Source: a virus. Taken from it: a stretch of 30,470 nucleotides of DNA. The DNA lies in IMG/VR virus record IMGVR_UViG_3300017752_000091, positions 1-30,470 of that record. One strand, 5' to 3'. Every line of letters begins with the position of its first letter. The first letter of the stretch is position 1. Below are positions 23,943-30,212 of the stretch, one piece after another. The position numbers and the translations under genes were made by a program. The notes under the pieces were generated by a model. That model was given only the letters and a program-made list of their open reading frames with translations, did not search any database and was not told where the DNA came from.

Positions 23943-24736
23943 AATATATCCTTGATTACGTAATTATCTAATTCCTCTGCTATTTCTGTTGTATTCCAGT
24001 CCTTACCTGCAAAGTATTCATTGTATCTTTGAACAGCATACTCGACTTTGTTTTTTCCCTGTTGGTAAAATTCTTCACTGCAGTCAAAAATACCTATATC
24101 ACAACTGCCTTTATCAATAACAAGAAATTTGAAGTCATAATACATTTTGTCAAACAACTGACAATAGATATACATTTGTACGTCATATCCATAGCGTAAA
24201 CTTGCGTACTTAAATGCGTTAAGATCGGTTGTAGTTTTTAAATCACAAATTAAATTATCTGACAATATATCTGCTTTACCTCTGAACGGAAGTCCATTGA
24301 TCATACCGATTGCAGGTACTTCAAATTCGCTGTCTTTGAATAATGAAACTGCTTGATCGTTTCTAAGTAAAACGTCAGCTAATTTTTCTGCCTGTTGTTT
24401 TTCTGTTCTGGTGTATACTGTTCCGTATTCTAACTTGGCTTCTTTATATGCTTTGGTGTTTTTACTAGCTACGTCTACAAAGTGAAATTGCTCAAATTTG
24501 TCTGGCTCTAGAATTAACGTGTGAAGCAACCTGCCGTCTCTAATTCCTTGCGTGTCTAAATTCTCTCCGTATTTTGTTACATAGTAATATTTCTTTGGAC
24601 TACTCAATAGCAACTTGATTGCTGAAGATGAAAGTGCTGATTTTGACAACTCCCCATAATAGAAATTATCGTCATACATTTTATCCAGTAGTTTTTTCTT
24701 GCTGTACTTCTTTTTGTCTAGTAATTCTATTTTCAT
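23939..24736 (-). CDS. RecE-like PD-(D/E)XK exonuclease (DUF3799 type)
   Basis: This 265-residue protein carries the hallmarks of the exonuclease VIII C-terminal domain: GRLLHTLILEP at 68-78, the acid at E139, and the catalytic pair D156 (FRGKADIL) and D165-x-K167 (LICDLKTT), with a tyrosine-rich helix VQMYIYCQLF after it. It should chew one strand of linear dsDNA from the 5' end to provide single strands for recombination. It is probably partnered by the ssDNA-binding proteins at 28753-29378, although no annealase is clearly recognised. Length is normal. Confidence 0.85.
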   Translation of the reverse strand: MKIELLDKKKYSKKKLLDKMYDDNFYYGELSKSALSSSAIKLLLSSPKKYYYVTKYGENLDTQGIRDGRLLHTLILEPDKFEQFHFVDVASKNTKAYKEAKLEYGTVYTRTEKQQAEKLADVLLRNDQAVSLFKDSEFEVPAIGMINGLPFRGKADILSDNLICDLKTTTDLNAFKYASLRYGYDVQMYIYCQLFDKMYYDFKFLVIDKGSCDIGIFDCSEEFYQQGKNKVEYAVQRYNEYFAGKDWNTTEIAEELDNYVIKDIL

Positions 24737-24843
24737 TTTATGATATGTGCTATTAATATTGATACAATGATCCCAACTACGGATATTGCTACCATAATGT
24801 AACTACCCTTTAATTGTTCTTTTGATTTTCCTTGATGTTTCAT
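24733..24843 (-). CDS. Small single-TM protein (36 aa)
   Basis: The frame starts and ends with ATGA overlaps to its neighbours, which strongly supports translation. The product has a basic N-terminus (MKHQGKSKEQLKGSY) and one transmembrane helix (MVAISVVGIIVSILIAHIIK). Role unknown; superinfection exclusion, membrane recruitment of replication proteins or a lysis accessory are guesses. Confidence 0.72.
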   Translation of the reverse strand: MKHQGKSKEQLKGSYIMVAISVVGIIVSILIAHIIK

Positions 24844-25322
24844 AATGCCAGTGTATATGCTTTGCTGAATTTCAGTTCTTTTACTACCCATTCGTCAACG
24901 TCTTTTTTTCTGCATATCCACCAATTTGCTTTTTTATTATCTAACTTTTCAGAAACTGGCTGAATAAACATATAGTGTGATACGTTTTTATCCTTATTGT
25001 GTGCGTCGTAATTTACACGTAATTCGTTCTGGTAAGACCATATACCTTTCACGTCTATTTTATACCCTAACGCTTCGATATCGTAATTTTGGATTGCCCT
25101 GCCACCTAGCATTTCATCTGCTTTGTATGGTATTCCTTTATTCCAGAAATGAAATTGAGCAATAAGTTCACATTTGCAACCTAATTGATCTACCTGTAAA
25201 TTGCCACGTTTATATTTAGGTGCTAACTCATTCATATATGCGTTTGTAATGTCTCGAAGTCCACCTACATACAATGCCTGTTCGTTTATTAAGTGTGGAT
25301 AATATACTGTTCCTGTTTTCAT
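24840..25322 (-). CDS. Predicted PD-(D/E)XK-fold nuclease (160 aa)
   Basis: The order LGCKCELIAQFHFW (E52), QNYDIEALGYKIDVKG (D81, D90-V-K92) and a following strand NELRVNYDAH fits the PD-(D/E)XK core, with the helix Glu, the strand Asp and the D-x-K. The end has HYMFIQPVSEK and WWICRKKDVDEWV. It could be a restriction-type or repair nuclease. I cannot place it in a named family; the fold assignment is inference. It lies in a nuclease-rich group next to the RecE-like gene. Confidence 0.6.
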   Translation of the reverse strand: MKTGTVYYPHLINEQALYVGGLRDITNAYMNELAPKYKRGNLQVDQLGCKCELIAQFHFWNKGIPYKADEMLGGRAIQNYDIEALGYKIDVKGIWSYQNELRVNYDAHNKDKNVSHYMFIQPVSEKLDNKKANWWICRKKDVDEWVVKELKFSKAYTLAL

Positions 25323-25465
25323 AACATATCTGCGTCAAAGCAATTCATACTACAATAGCTACCTTTTTTCTCTACTGGAGTGCCACAATGCATACATTCG
25401 TGTTCTGGATCATTCCACCCTCTAAAATCGTGTTCTTGCTGAACTAACCAATCGTCATAATTCAT
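25319..25465 (-). CDS. Small zinc-finger protein (48 aa)
   Basis: The product contains HECMHCGTPVEKKGSYCSMN followed by CFD: four cysteines in CxxC...CxxxC order, the form of a treble-clef or DUF2116-like ribbon. The start is ATG at 25465; the stop overlaps the next ATG as ATGA. It likely binds zinc. A role with the neighbouring nuclease is possible. Confidence 0.72.
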   Translation of the reverse strand: MNYDDWLVQQEHDFRGWNDPEHECMHCGTPVEKKGSYCSMNCFDADML

Positions 25466-25757
25466 ACTTACTTAGTTTTATTTTCTGTTCTAATTGTTCT
25501 ACTTTTTGTTCTGAAGATCTAGCACGTTCTATTGCACGACATTTGTCTTGACGATACATACTGATTAGTTGATCATAACTATACCTATCTAAATGCAGTT
25601 TGTTTGTATAGAACGTAATACCTACTAATGCCTTTGACATAGCAATTAATTCTTTATTATCTGGCTTCTGTTTTATCCACTTGTTTACTAGATCACAACA
25701 TAAATGTAGATCAGTGAAAAACAACAGATCGTTTTGGTTTTCGATAAACCTATTCAT
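25455..25757 (-). CDS. Hypothetical helical protein (100 aa)
   Basis: I choose the ATG at 25757 (MNRFIENQNDLLFFTDLHLC); a TTG two codons upstream is possible. The protein is all-helical with a central basic region and ends in a coiled coil (ERARSSEQKVEQLEQKIK). No family is recognised. It overlaps the upstream gene by eight bases and the zinc-finger gene by eleven. Confidence 0.65.
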   Translation of the reverse strand: MNRFIENQNDLLFFTDLHLCCDLVNKWIKQKPDNKELIAMSKALVGITFYTNKLHLDRYSYDQLISMYRQDKCRAIERARSSEQKVEQLEQKIKLSKYEL

Positions 25758-25974
25758 TCTCAAAGAATTTATACGTTTGATCCATAGGAATTTTATTATC
25801 GATAAACCTAATAAGATATGACATTTCAGAATACGTTAAATCTATATACCAATAGTTTTCGTGTAAGTATTTACAGATTAATTGATACATAAAAGGATAG
25901 TCGTTTTTTACTTCTAACTCTAAGATCTTGTGATGCTTAGTAGATAATTGCATTAACAAGGTTTTTTGTGACAT
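25750..25974 (-). CDS. Small hypothetical protein (74 aa)
   Basis: The protein begins MSQKTLLMQLSTKHHKILEL and contains aromatic helices (YLHENYWYIDLTYSEMSYLI). Unknown family. It is the first gene after the promoter-like TAAGTTTG at 26001-26008 and so probably opens the operon that runs through the nucleases, DnaA-like, ParB-like and glycosyltransferase genes to 20875. Confidence 0.65.
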   Translation of the reverse strand: MSQKTLLMQLSTKHHKILELEVKNDYPFMYQLICKYLHENYWYIDLTYSEMSYLIRFIDNKIPMDQTYKFFENE

Positions 25975-26000
25975 AATAAATGTTTTTTTCGTTTATATGT

Positions 26001-26008
26001 CAAACTTA
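26001..26008 (-). promoter_or_regulatory. Candidate promoter, -7 box only (26.0 kb)
   Basis: The complement of 26001-26008 is TAAGTTTG, identical to the -7 boxes at 18.5 and 20.8 kb and followed by the same TATAAAC. No TTTG is found at the usual distance upstream, and no TTTACA/TGTAAA palindrome, so this promoter lacks the shared operator and may belong to a different time class. Confidence 0.55.
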
Positions 26009-26048
26009 ATAAAAAATAATGTTATAAACTAATTATCAACCTATTATT

Positions 26049-26471
26049 TTAATCTGTACTTGCCCTAGTGATGTAACTAGCAAGATCTTCACTCAATAAG
26101 TATACTTCCTTTTTCTGTTTTTTAGATCCCCATAACGTAGTTTTAGGACAGAATTTTTTAACTGATTTTAGTTTGTCTATTCCGTCTAACCAAAAAAAAT
26201 AACTTCCTTTTGGATCTGCTACAAAATATATCTTAACTACATCATCTGGAAGTGACATTAAACGTTTGTACTTGGCTACTTCTAGCATTTTAGTGTCATA
26301 ATACGTTTTACGAAACTTCATTTCGATTACGCATTTTCTACCCTTTGGCGTTATACCTTTAGCATCATACGGATCAAAGTCAGATCCTGTATGTTCTAAC
26401 TGCCAGTCGTCGAATGTATTTAAAAAAAGTATTACTGCCTTTTCTAATCTATGTATACTTTCAATTTTCAT
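26049..26471 (-). CDS. Predicted PD-(D/E)XK nuclease (140 aa)
   Basis: The catalytic core is clear: D36 in DPYDAKGI, then E50-x-K52 in VIEMKFR, separated by the normal 13 residues, followed by YYDTKMLEVAKYKRLM. The family resembles archaeal Holliday junction resolvase-like nucleases, but the sequence is closer to a phage group I recall by its IEMKFR motif. It may resolve recombination or replication intermediates before packaging. The start overlaps the upstream gene by 11 bases. Confidence 0.75.
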   Translation of the reverse strand: MKIESIHRLEKAVILFLNTFDDWQLEHTGSDFDPYDAKGITPKGRKCVIEMKFRKTYYDTKMLEVAKYKRLMSLPDDVVKIYFVADPKGSYFFWLDGIDKLKSVKKFCPKTTLWGSKKQKKEVYLLSEDLASYITRASTD

Positions 26472-26655
26472 ACACCTTGTTTAGATCGTCGATATATCCC
26501 TGTACCTGTCTGGGACTGCAACTGCAAGGTATTTTTAATTTATGATTAAAGTACTTAGCGTGAAATTCAGCAATCATACGTACTTCTTGTTTACTTACTC
26601 GGCTTGATGTCTGGGATCTAAATTTACTCCACTTCTTCTTGTCTGCTTCTTCCAT
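26461..26655 (-). CDS. Small conserved phage protein with CSCSP motif (64 aa)
   Basis: A charged N-terminus (EEADKKKWSKFRSQTSSRVS) and a C-terminal CSCSPRQVQGYIDDLNKVY are visible. The Cys-x-Cys-Ser-Pro followed by a helix ending in LN-x-VY is a recurring pattern in small phage proteins; I know of no function. It directly precedes the PD-(D/E)XK gene and may be a partner. Confidence 0.68.
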   Translation of the reverse strand: MEEADKKKWSKFRSQTSSRVSKQEVRMIAEFHAKYFNHKLKIPCSCSPRQVQGYIDDLNKVYEN

Positions 26656-26797
26656 TTCTATTGAATGTTATGTTATTCCAATCCTCTCTGCGTTGATCAC
26701 AACCACAATCAAAACCAAATATTTTACTTAGTGTTTTTACTACCCAACGTATACCTGTGTACTTAGTAATTGTATATACAAGATCCCCTAACTTCAT
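26624..26797 (-). CDS. Small conserved phage protein with DCGCDQRRE motif (57 aa)
   Basis: The product starts MKLGDLVYTITKYTGIRWVV and has FDCGCDQRREDWNN, the GDLV..IT..TGI and DCGCxxRRExxN pattern of a small protein found widely in tailed phages of several hosts. The Cys-Gly-Cys may bind metal. Function unknown. ATGA overlap upstream; the end overlaps the CSCSP gene by 32 bases. Confidence 0.75.
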   Translation of the reverse strand: MKLGDLVYTITKYTGIRWVVKTLSKIFGFDCGCDQRREDWNNITFNRNGRSRQEEVE

Positions 26798-26880
26798 TTC
26801 TTTTTTCTTTTATAGATTATGTAAGTGATCACTGCTATACTTATGCAAACAGGACAGGGGTGTAAAACAGCTATATTCAT
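26794..26880 (-). CDS. Tiny membrane protein (28 aa)
   Basis: ATGA overlaps at both ends. The product reads MNIAVLHPCPVCISIAVITY and ends YKRKKK, giving a single hydrophobic helix with a CPVC motif and a positive tail, which predicts an N-out or hairpin membrane peptide. No function assigned. Confidence 0.6.
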   Translation of the reverse strand: MNIAVLHPCPVCISIAVITYIIYKRKKK

Positions 26881-27005
26881 TTCTTTGGCTTTTTATATAT
26901 CACGTACTCGTTTTGTTTTAGTAGTTTAATTGCTTTGTTTATTTTCACTTCTCGTTTTCTGAAGGCGTGAAAAATTGGACTTTCTATTGCATTGTGTTTT
27001 TTCAT
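26877..27005 (-). CDS. Small basic protein (42 aa)
   Basis: The product reads MKKHNAIESPIFHAFRKREV, followed by KINKAIKLLKQNEYVIYKK. It is strongly basic and helical, joined by ATGA overlaps to the sigma-like gene and the tiny membrane protein. It could bind nucleic acid or the sigma factor; no family is recognised. Confidence 0.65.
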   Translation of the reverse strand: MKKHNAIESPIFHAFRKREVKINKAIKLLKQNEYVIYKKPKK

Positions 27006-27478
27006 TTCAATATTTTTTTAACTTTTCTAATTGTTCTTTTTATACTACAATAATCGATACCAGTTTTGTTACTAATTTGTAACATACTGATGCCGTCTTT
27101 ATATACCAGTTCAAAGATCTTACGATCATACCAGTATAAACTACTTAACTTGTGTTCAATAAGATCTGCTAATTCCTTAGCGTTTATTTCTTCCTTTGTA
27201 GTTTTTTCGTGTTTCGATATATCACTATCGACATACTTATTTTTTTCAGTTAGTGTATTAAGCCAAATTGACCTTAGCACTTTATACACAAAATAATAAT
27301 TTACTTCTTGATCATTATATAAAATTGAATTATCGTTTTTCTGCGAATACTCGTGTATTCTTATATACATATCTTGGACTAAATCTTCACTTGACATTAA
27401 GTCGCAACCAAAACTCTGGACTATTCGTACCCAGTCATTGTGTTTCTTCGCTAACTTCTCCAATATGTTTACCACCAA
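27002..27478 (-). CDS. Sigma-70-like factor (ECF type)
   Basis: Residues 22-45 hold the region 2 signature (FGCDLMSSEDLVQDMYIRI) and residues about 108-155 hold region 4 (LYWYDRKIFELVYKDGISML, then a helix-turn-helix with QISNKTGIDYCSIKRTIRKV). At 158 residues it is a minimal ECF-like factor with a shortened region 2. It could redirect host RNA polymerase to phage promoters such as those with TAAGTTTG. No ATG precedes region 2; the start is TTG at 27478 or GTG at 27475. It is not near the structural genes and may be an early-middle switch. Confidence 0.8.
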   Translation of the reverse strand: MVVNILEKLAKKHNDWVRIVQSFGCDLMSSEDLVQDMYIRIHEYSQKNDNSILYNDQEVNYYFVYKVLRSIWLNTLTEKNKYVDSDISKHEKTTKEEINAKELADLIEHKLSSLYWYDRKIFELVYKDGISMLQISNKTGIDYCSIKRTIRKVKKILK

Positions 27479-27627
27479 GTTATTTTTATACCTACTATAT
27501 ATACACAGAATAATAATTCGTGTTTAATGATCATTTCATACGGATCATCCTCTGCATAATTACTATACAGGAAACCTAATAGTATTCCTCTGATCCAAAC
27601 TATTTCAATATGTAAGCCGTTAGGCAT
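27469..27627 (-). CDS. Small hydrophobic protein (52 aa)
   Basis: The product starts MPNGLHIEIVWIRGILLGFL and ends KHELLFCVYIVGIKITWW, with two hydrophobic stretches around an acidic centre. I recall short MxxGxHxxxxWxxGxxxG proteins in other phages. Overlap of eight bases upstream and about ten with the sigma gene supports translation. It may be a membrane protein. Confidence 0.65.
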   Translation of the reverse strand: MPNGLHIEIVWIRGILLGFLYSNYAEDDPYEMIIKHELLFCVYIVGIKITWW

Positions 27628-27784
27628 CTTCTTCCGTTGTTTTATTATCTACCTGTCTTTGTATTTTATCCTGCTCTAGAACTTCGATTTTCTTTGCCAG
27701 AATTTGAAATACAGCGTACAATTCTCCTATTGCTTTTTCAATTCTTTTGATCTGTGCTGCTTGTGCTGTTCTTTTAGTTTTCAA
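27620..27784 (-). CDS. Small coiled-coil protein (54 aa)
   Basis: The frame starts with TTG that overlaps the TGA of the helicase gene by three bases (TTGA). It encodes a basic N-terminus (KTKRTAQAAQIKRIEK) and a heptad-type helix (GELYAVFQILAKKIEVLEQD), ending acidic. The close coupling suggests a helicase partner, which is inference. The non-ATG start lowers confidence. Confidence 0.55.
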   Translation of the reverse strand: MKTKRTAQAAQIKRIEKAIGELYAVFQILAKKIEVLEQDKIQRQVDNKTTEEDA

Positions 27785-28695
27785 AATGGAACGTTTTTAG
27801 GGTTTGTTAAGTCAGTTTTTAATATAGAAGTATTGCCAACAGTAAAACCGACGTTATTTACTATTGATTTCAAGCGTATGGGTGCATCAATCGGAGTTGG
27901 TCGCCCACCTGTCTCTACTTCCTTTACTTTTCTTACGTGAATATGTGAAAACATCCACTCGTTTGGGTGCTGTACGTATCTATGGATCACTATAAAGTCA
28001 TCTGCCCTGTTAACAAACTTTCCACCACCTTCTACGTCTGACGCTAGTGGAGGTATTGGGTGTCCTACGTATTCGTGACCTATTGGGTGCTTAAACCTTA
28101 ACGCCTGTGTGTTTGCGTGGGTGTTTAGCCAGATACTAATTCCGTATTTTTTAGCAAACATTCTCATTTCCGTAGTCGCTTGATAGTCGTATTCGTGTCC
28201 CCCTAATTTCTTCAGCATTTCGTCGTCTTTTGTTAAACTATTATAAGGATCAATTAAGAGTCCTTGATAGTCAAAATCTTTTTTAAATGACCTAGCAAAC
28301 TCCAAAAGAGTACGATAGGTATGAAGGGTATCATTACTAACCACCTTAAAATGGCTAACAACGTAATTAAAATGTTTCTTAAATGTTTCATTGTCTATTT
28401 TATTAATTGGCTTTTGCTCTAAAAATTCTATTAACTTTCTTATTATACTATGTGCTTCGTTCTCACTACTGAACACTAGCCACTTTAAATTATGTTTCTG
28501 CGTATAGCATAACATTAAGTAAAGGATCACTGTTGTTTTACCAACATTTGCGTGACCTAGTATAACATTAAAGTTACTTGGCTTGTACCTTAGATACTGA
28601 TCTATTTCTGGTACTTCAAGTTTTATTCCTTCTTTTACTTTGCCGTTTCTAACGTCAGTTAAATAGCTGAACGTCTTATCTGTGTTTATGATCAT
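27781..28695 (-). CDS. DnaB/RepA-like hexameric helicase (RecA-fold ATPase)
   Basis: This 304-residue protein has a RecA/DnaB-type core: Walker A GHANVGKTT at 47-55 after the strand FNVIL, an acidic strand LLIDPYNSL that carries Walker B, and IWLNTHAN, the sensor motif. Basic DNA-binding loops follow. An N-terminal primase-interaction domain, as in full DnaB, is absent. It is the probable replicative helicase or its loader-like partner. It ends with NPKNVPF, similar to the C-terminus of an SSB. The ATG at 28695 lies 26 bases beyond the T-tract of a terminator. Confidence 0.85.
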   Translation of the reverse strand: MIINTDKTFSYLTDVRNGKVKEGIKLEVPEIDQYLRYKPSNFNVILGHANVGKTTVILYLMLCYTQKHNLKWLVFSSENEAHSIIRKLIEFLEQKPINKIDNETFKKHFNYVVSHFKVVSNDTLHTYRTLLEFARSFKKDFDYQGLLIDPYNSLTKDDEMLKKLGGHEYDYQATTEMRMFAKKYGISIWLNTHANTQALRFKHPIGHEYVGHPIPPLASDVEGGGKFVNRADDFIVIHRYVQHPNEWMFSHIHVRKVKEVETGGRPTPIDAPIRLKSIVNNVGFTVGNTSILKTDLTNPKNVPF

Positions 28696-28720
28696 CGTTT
28701 ATTTTTTTGTTTAAAGGTAT

Positions 28721-28746
28721 AAAAAAAGGGGGTAAAAAACCCCCCC
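28721..28746 (-). terminator. Rho-independent terminator before the helicase gene
   Basis: A GC stem of five G (28728-28732) pairing with five of the seven C at 28740-28746, with an A/T-rich loop (on the minus strand GGGGG...CCCCC), followed by seven T (28721-28727). It lies just after the stop at 28753, so the helicase needs read-through or a new promoter; a TAnnTTTA-like sequence lies at 28712-28719. Confidence 0.82.
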
Positions 28747-28752
28747 TTTCGG

Positions 28753-29037
28753 TTAGAATGGAACATCTGCAGTGTCTCGGTCTGGCATATGCTCTTGTGA
28801 AGTCACTTGTTTCTGTGGCTTCCACTCACTGAACTTGCAATAGATCTTATTACGATCTTTTTTTGCACGAAGAACGTCAATAGTTATAAAACCATTATTG
28901 TCTTTTGCAAAATCTTCCTTGCTTCTAAGAAACTCCTGTAATTCAGCAACTTTTATATTCATTTGACATACTACAAAATCTAACTGACTAGATTTTACAT
29001 TTATACTATTTACGAAATTGTTTTTTTGATCTTTCAT
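28753..29037 (-). CDS. Small protein with SSB-like C-terminal tip (94 aa)
   Basis: The protein has NSINVKSSQLDFVVCQMNIK, then FITIDVLRAKKDRNKIYCKF and WKP, and ends with an acidic tail DRDTADVPF. A compact fold followed by an acidic tail ending in D-x-P-F is the mark of single-strand binding proteins, whose tip recruits partners. The domain itself is too short to be sure it is an OB-fold. It lies between an OB-like protein and the helicase, linked upstream by ATGA. Confidence 0.6.
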   Translation of the reverse strand: MKDQKNNFVNSINVKSSQLDFVVCQMNIKVAELQEFLRSKEDFAKDNNGFITIDVLRAKKDRNKIYCKFSEWKPQKQVTSQEHMPDRDTADVPF

Positions 29038-29378
29038 TTTACTGGTGCGTTTAATAATTTATGGAATTGGTTTGTGTAATGCTCAATGTCGTCTACTTCT
29101 AAAATATCTTTTTCTGCTAATTGAATAGCACCTTTAAAAGCAACTTGACGTAATATTGATTGTGCCGTATCGTACTTAAACGTATCGGACACTACCTGCA
29201 GTAATTTAGCAGTTTTGTACTTTTCATTGTTCACATTGAACTCAATAGTATCTCCTTGTTTTGCATCGAAATGCGTAAAAAAAGTATACTCCCCATTTTT
29301 CTGGGTTTGTACCTTCCATTTGGGACGTCCGTTGTATTCTCCGTCTTCTTTGATTTTAATTACTTTGTCTTTAATCAT
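29034..29378 (-). CDS. Putative OB-fold ssDNA-binding protein (114 aa)
   Basis: The first half (about 1-60) reads like five short strands: MIKDKVIKIKEDGEYNGRPK, then VQTQKNGEYTFFTHFDA and GDTIEFNV. The second half is helical with AQSILRQVAFKGAIQLA, a pattern I know from phage replication/recombination proteins next to OB-folds. It could bind single strands for the RecE-like nuclease or the helicase. OB assignment is inference. It follows the small coiled-coil gene by TAATG. Confidence 0.6.
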   Translation of the reverse strand: MIKDKVIKIKEDGEYNGRPKWKVQTQKNGEYTFFTHFDAKQGDTIEFNVNNEKYKTAKLLQVVSDTFKYDTAQSILRQVAFKGAIQLAEKDILEVDDIEHYTNQFHKLLNAPVK

Positions 29379-29512
29379 TAGAATTGTTTTTGTTTGTTAA
29401 ACATTACTTCCCTTGCCACCTCTAATTGTGCTTCCAGAAATTCTACTTTACCTGTGAGTTTGTCAACTTCTTGTTGCAGTGCATCAACTCTAGCACGTAA
29501 ATAATCATTCAT
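29378..29512 (-). CDS. Small coiled-coil protein (44 aa)
   Basis: The product starts MNDYLRARVDALQQEVDKL and keeps a perfect heptad pattern through EFLEAQLEVAREV. It is the first gene after the terminator at 29558-29588. A TATCTTTA box (complement of 29534-29541, one mismatch from TAnnTTTG) stands about 20 bases before the ATG and may be its promoter. It overlaps the next start as TAATG. Function unknown. Confidence 0.6.
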   Translation of the reverse strand: MNDYLRARVDALQQEVDKLTGKVEFLEAQLEVAREVMFNKQKQF

Positions 29513-29557
29513 ACTTATTTCTTTTTATACGGATAAAGATAATAAAAAAATGTTAAT

Positions 29558-29588
29558 AAAAAAAGCCACCCTGTAAAAGAATGGCTTT
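29558..29588 (-). terminator. Rho-independent terminator after the NinG-like gene
   Basis: The 7-bp stem 29562-29568 / 29582-29588 (AAAGCCA on the plus strand, pairing TGGCTTT) has a 13-base loop and is followed on the minus strand by T-rich sequence. It separates the single-gene transcript of the NinG-like gene from the replication operon. Confidence 0.8.
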
Positions 29589-29635
29589 CGTATAAACAAA
29601 AAAAACAAGTGCTGTGAATGATCAACACAACAAAG

Positions 29636-30037
29636 TTAACGTAAAGATACACCTTTTTTTAGTTCTGCAACCTTTTCCTTGTAAATTTCGATCATATCCT
29701 GTATGTCATAGTCAAACAATTTTAATGTCTGCTTAGATAGTTTATATAAATGATCCGATTTTTTCGCACCTAACCACAAACTATATTTGTATTGTTCTCC
29801 GTAGCGAAATACGTTGCAACTTTTACACTGCACTTGGCAATTATCTTCGTGCCACCTAGTACTCATAAATTTTCTGGATATAAAGTGACCACAATCCATA
29901 GATCGCCAGTAATCTTGTTTTCCACACGTCACACATTCTACAAAACCATTAGCGTTTGCAGTTCTTAGACGTATATACTCGCTGAATATAGCATCTAGTT
30001 TCTTAATTAGACCTTTTCTACTGGCTTTTCTCGGCAT
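29636..30037 (-). CDS. NinG/Rap-like HNH-type recombination protein
   Basis: The 133-residue protein has the NinG pattern: basic N-terminus (MPRKASRKGLIKKLDA), then CVTCGK (C35, C38), DCGHFISRKF (C49, H51), and CQVQCKSCN (C67, C71, C74), followed by YGEQYKYSLWLGAK. NinG (Rap) of lambda-like phages helps resolve branched DNA and has a zinc-bound HNH-type core. Length is a little shorter than lambda NinG. It is the only gene of its transcript, after the iteron region and before a strong terminator. The promoter is unclear; a TACTTTG-type box lies at 30066-30072. Confidence 0.82.
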   Translation of the reverse strand: MPRKASRKGLIKKLDAIFSEYIRLRTANANGFVECVTCGKQDYWRSMDCGHFISRKFMSTRWHEDNCQVQCKSCNVFRYGEQYKYSLWLGAKKSDHLYKLSKQTLKLFDYDIQDMIEIYKEKVAELKKGVSLR

Positions 30038-30099
30038 ATGTAGTGTATTGTGTTATGTAAATATACAAAGTACTCTTAAATCGCTTTAAAATACGTCTA

Positions 30100-30173
30100 G
30101 TATAATAGTTATACGTATAATAGTACTTACGTACAATAGTACTATCGTACCATAGTTACTATTATACCATAGT
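30100..30173. repeat. Iterated ~16-bp motif array, five copies (candidate origin or operator)
   Basis: A nine-base core TA(T/C)(A/C)ATAGT begins at 30101, 30116, 30132, 30148 and 30165, so the spacing is 15, 16, 16 and 17 bases. The units read as GTAYMATAGT plus a variable AT-rich half ending in TAC or ATC. Several are near palindromes, for example ATAGTACTAT at 30136-30145 and ATAGTTACTAT at 30152-30162. It lies between the end of the lysis operon and the NinG-like gene. Confidence 0.85.
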
Positions 30174-30193
30174 AAAAAATAAGATTATTTATT

Positions 30194-30212
30194 AAAAAAG
30201 CAAATTTCTGCT
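30194..30212 (-). terminator. Weak candidate terminator overlapping the holin stop
   Basis: A short hairpin (30199-30202 with 30209-30212, AGCA/TGCT) overlaps the last codon of the holin and is followed on the minus strand by six T. The stem is only four base pairs, so this may be a weak end of the late transcript. Confidence 0.4.

Noticed and set aside
30100-30173. CRISPR array
   Set aside because: Repeat units are about 16 bp with no unique spacers of CRISPR length and no cas genes.
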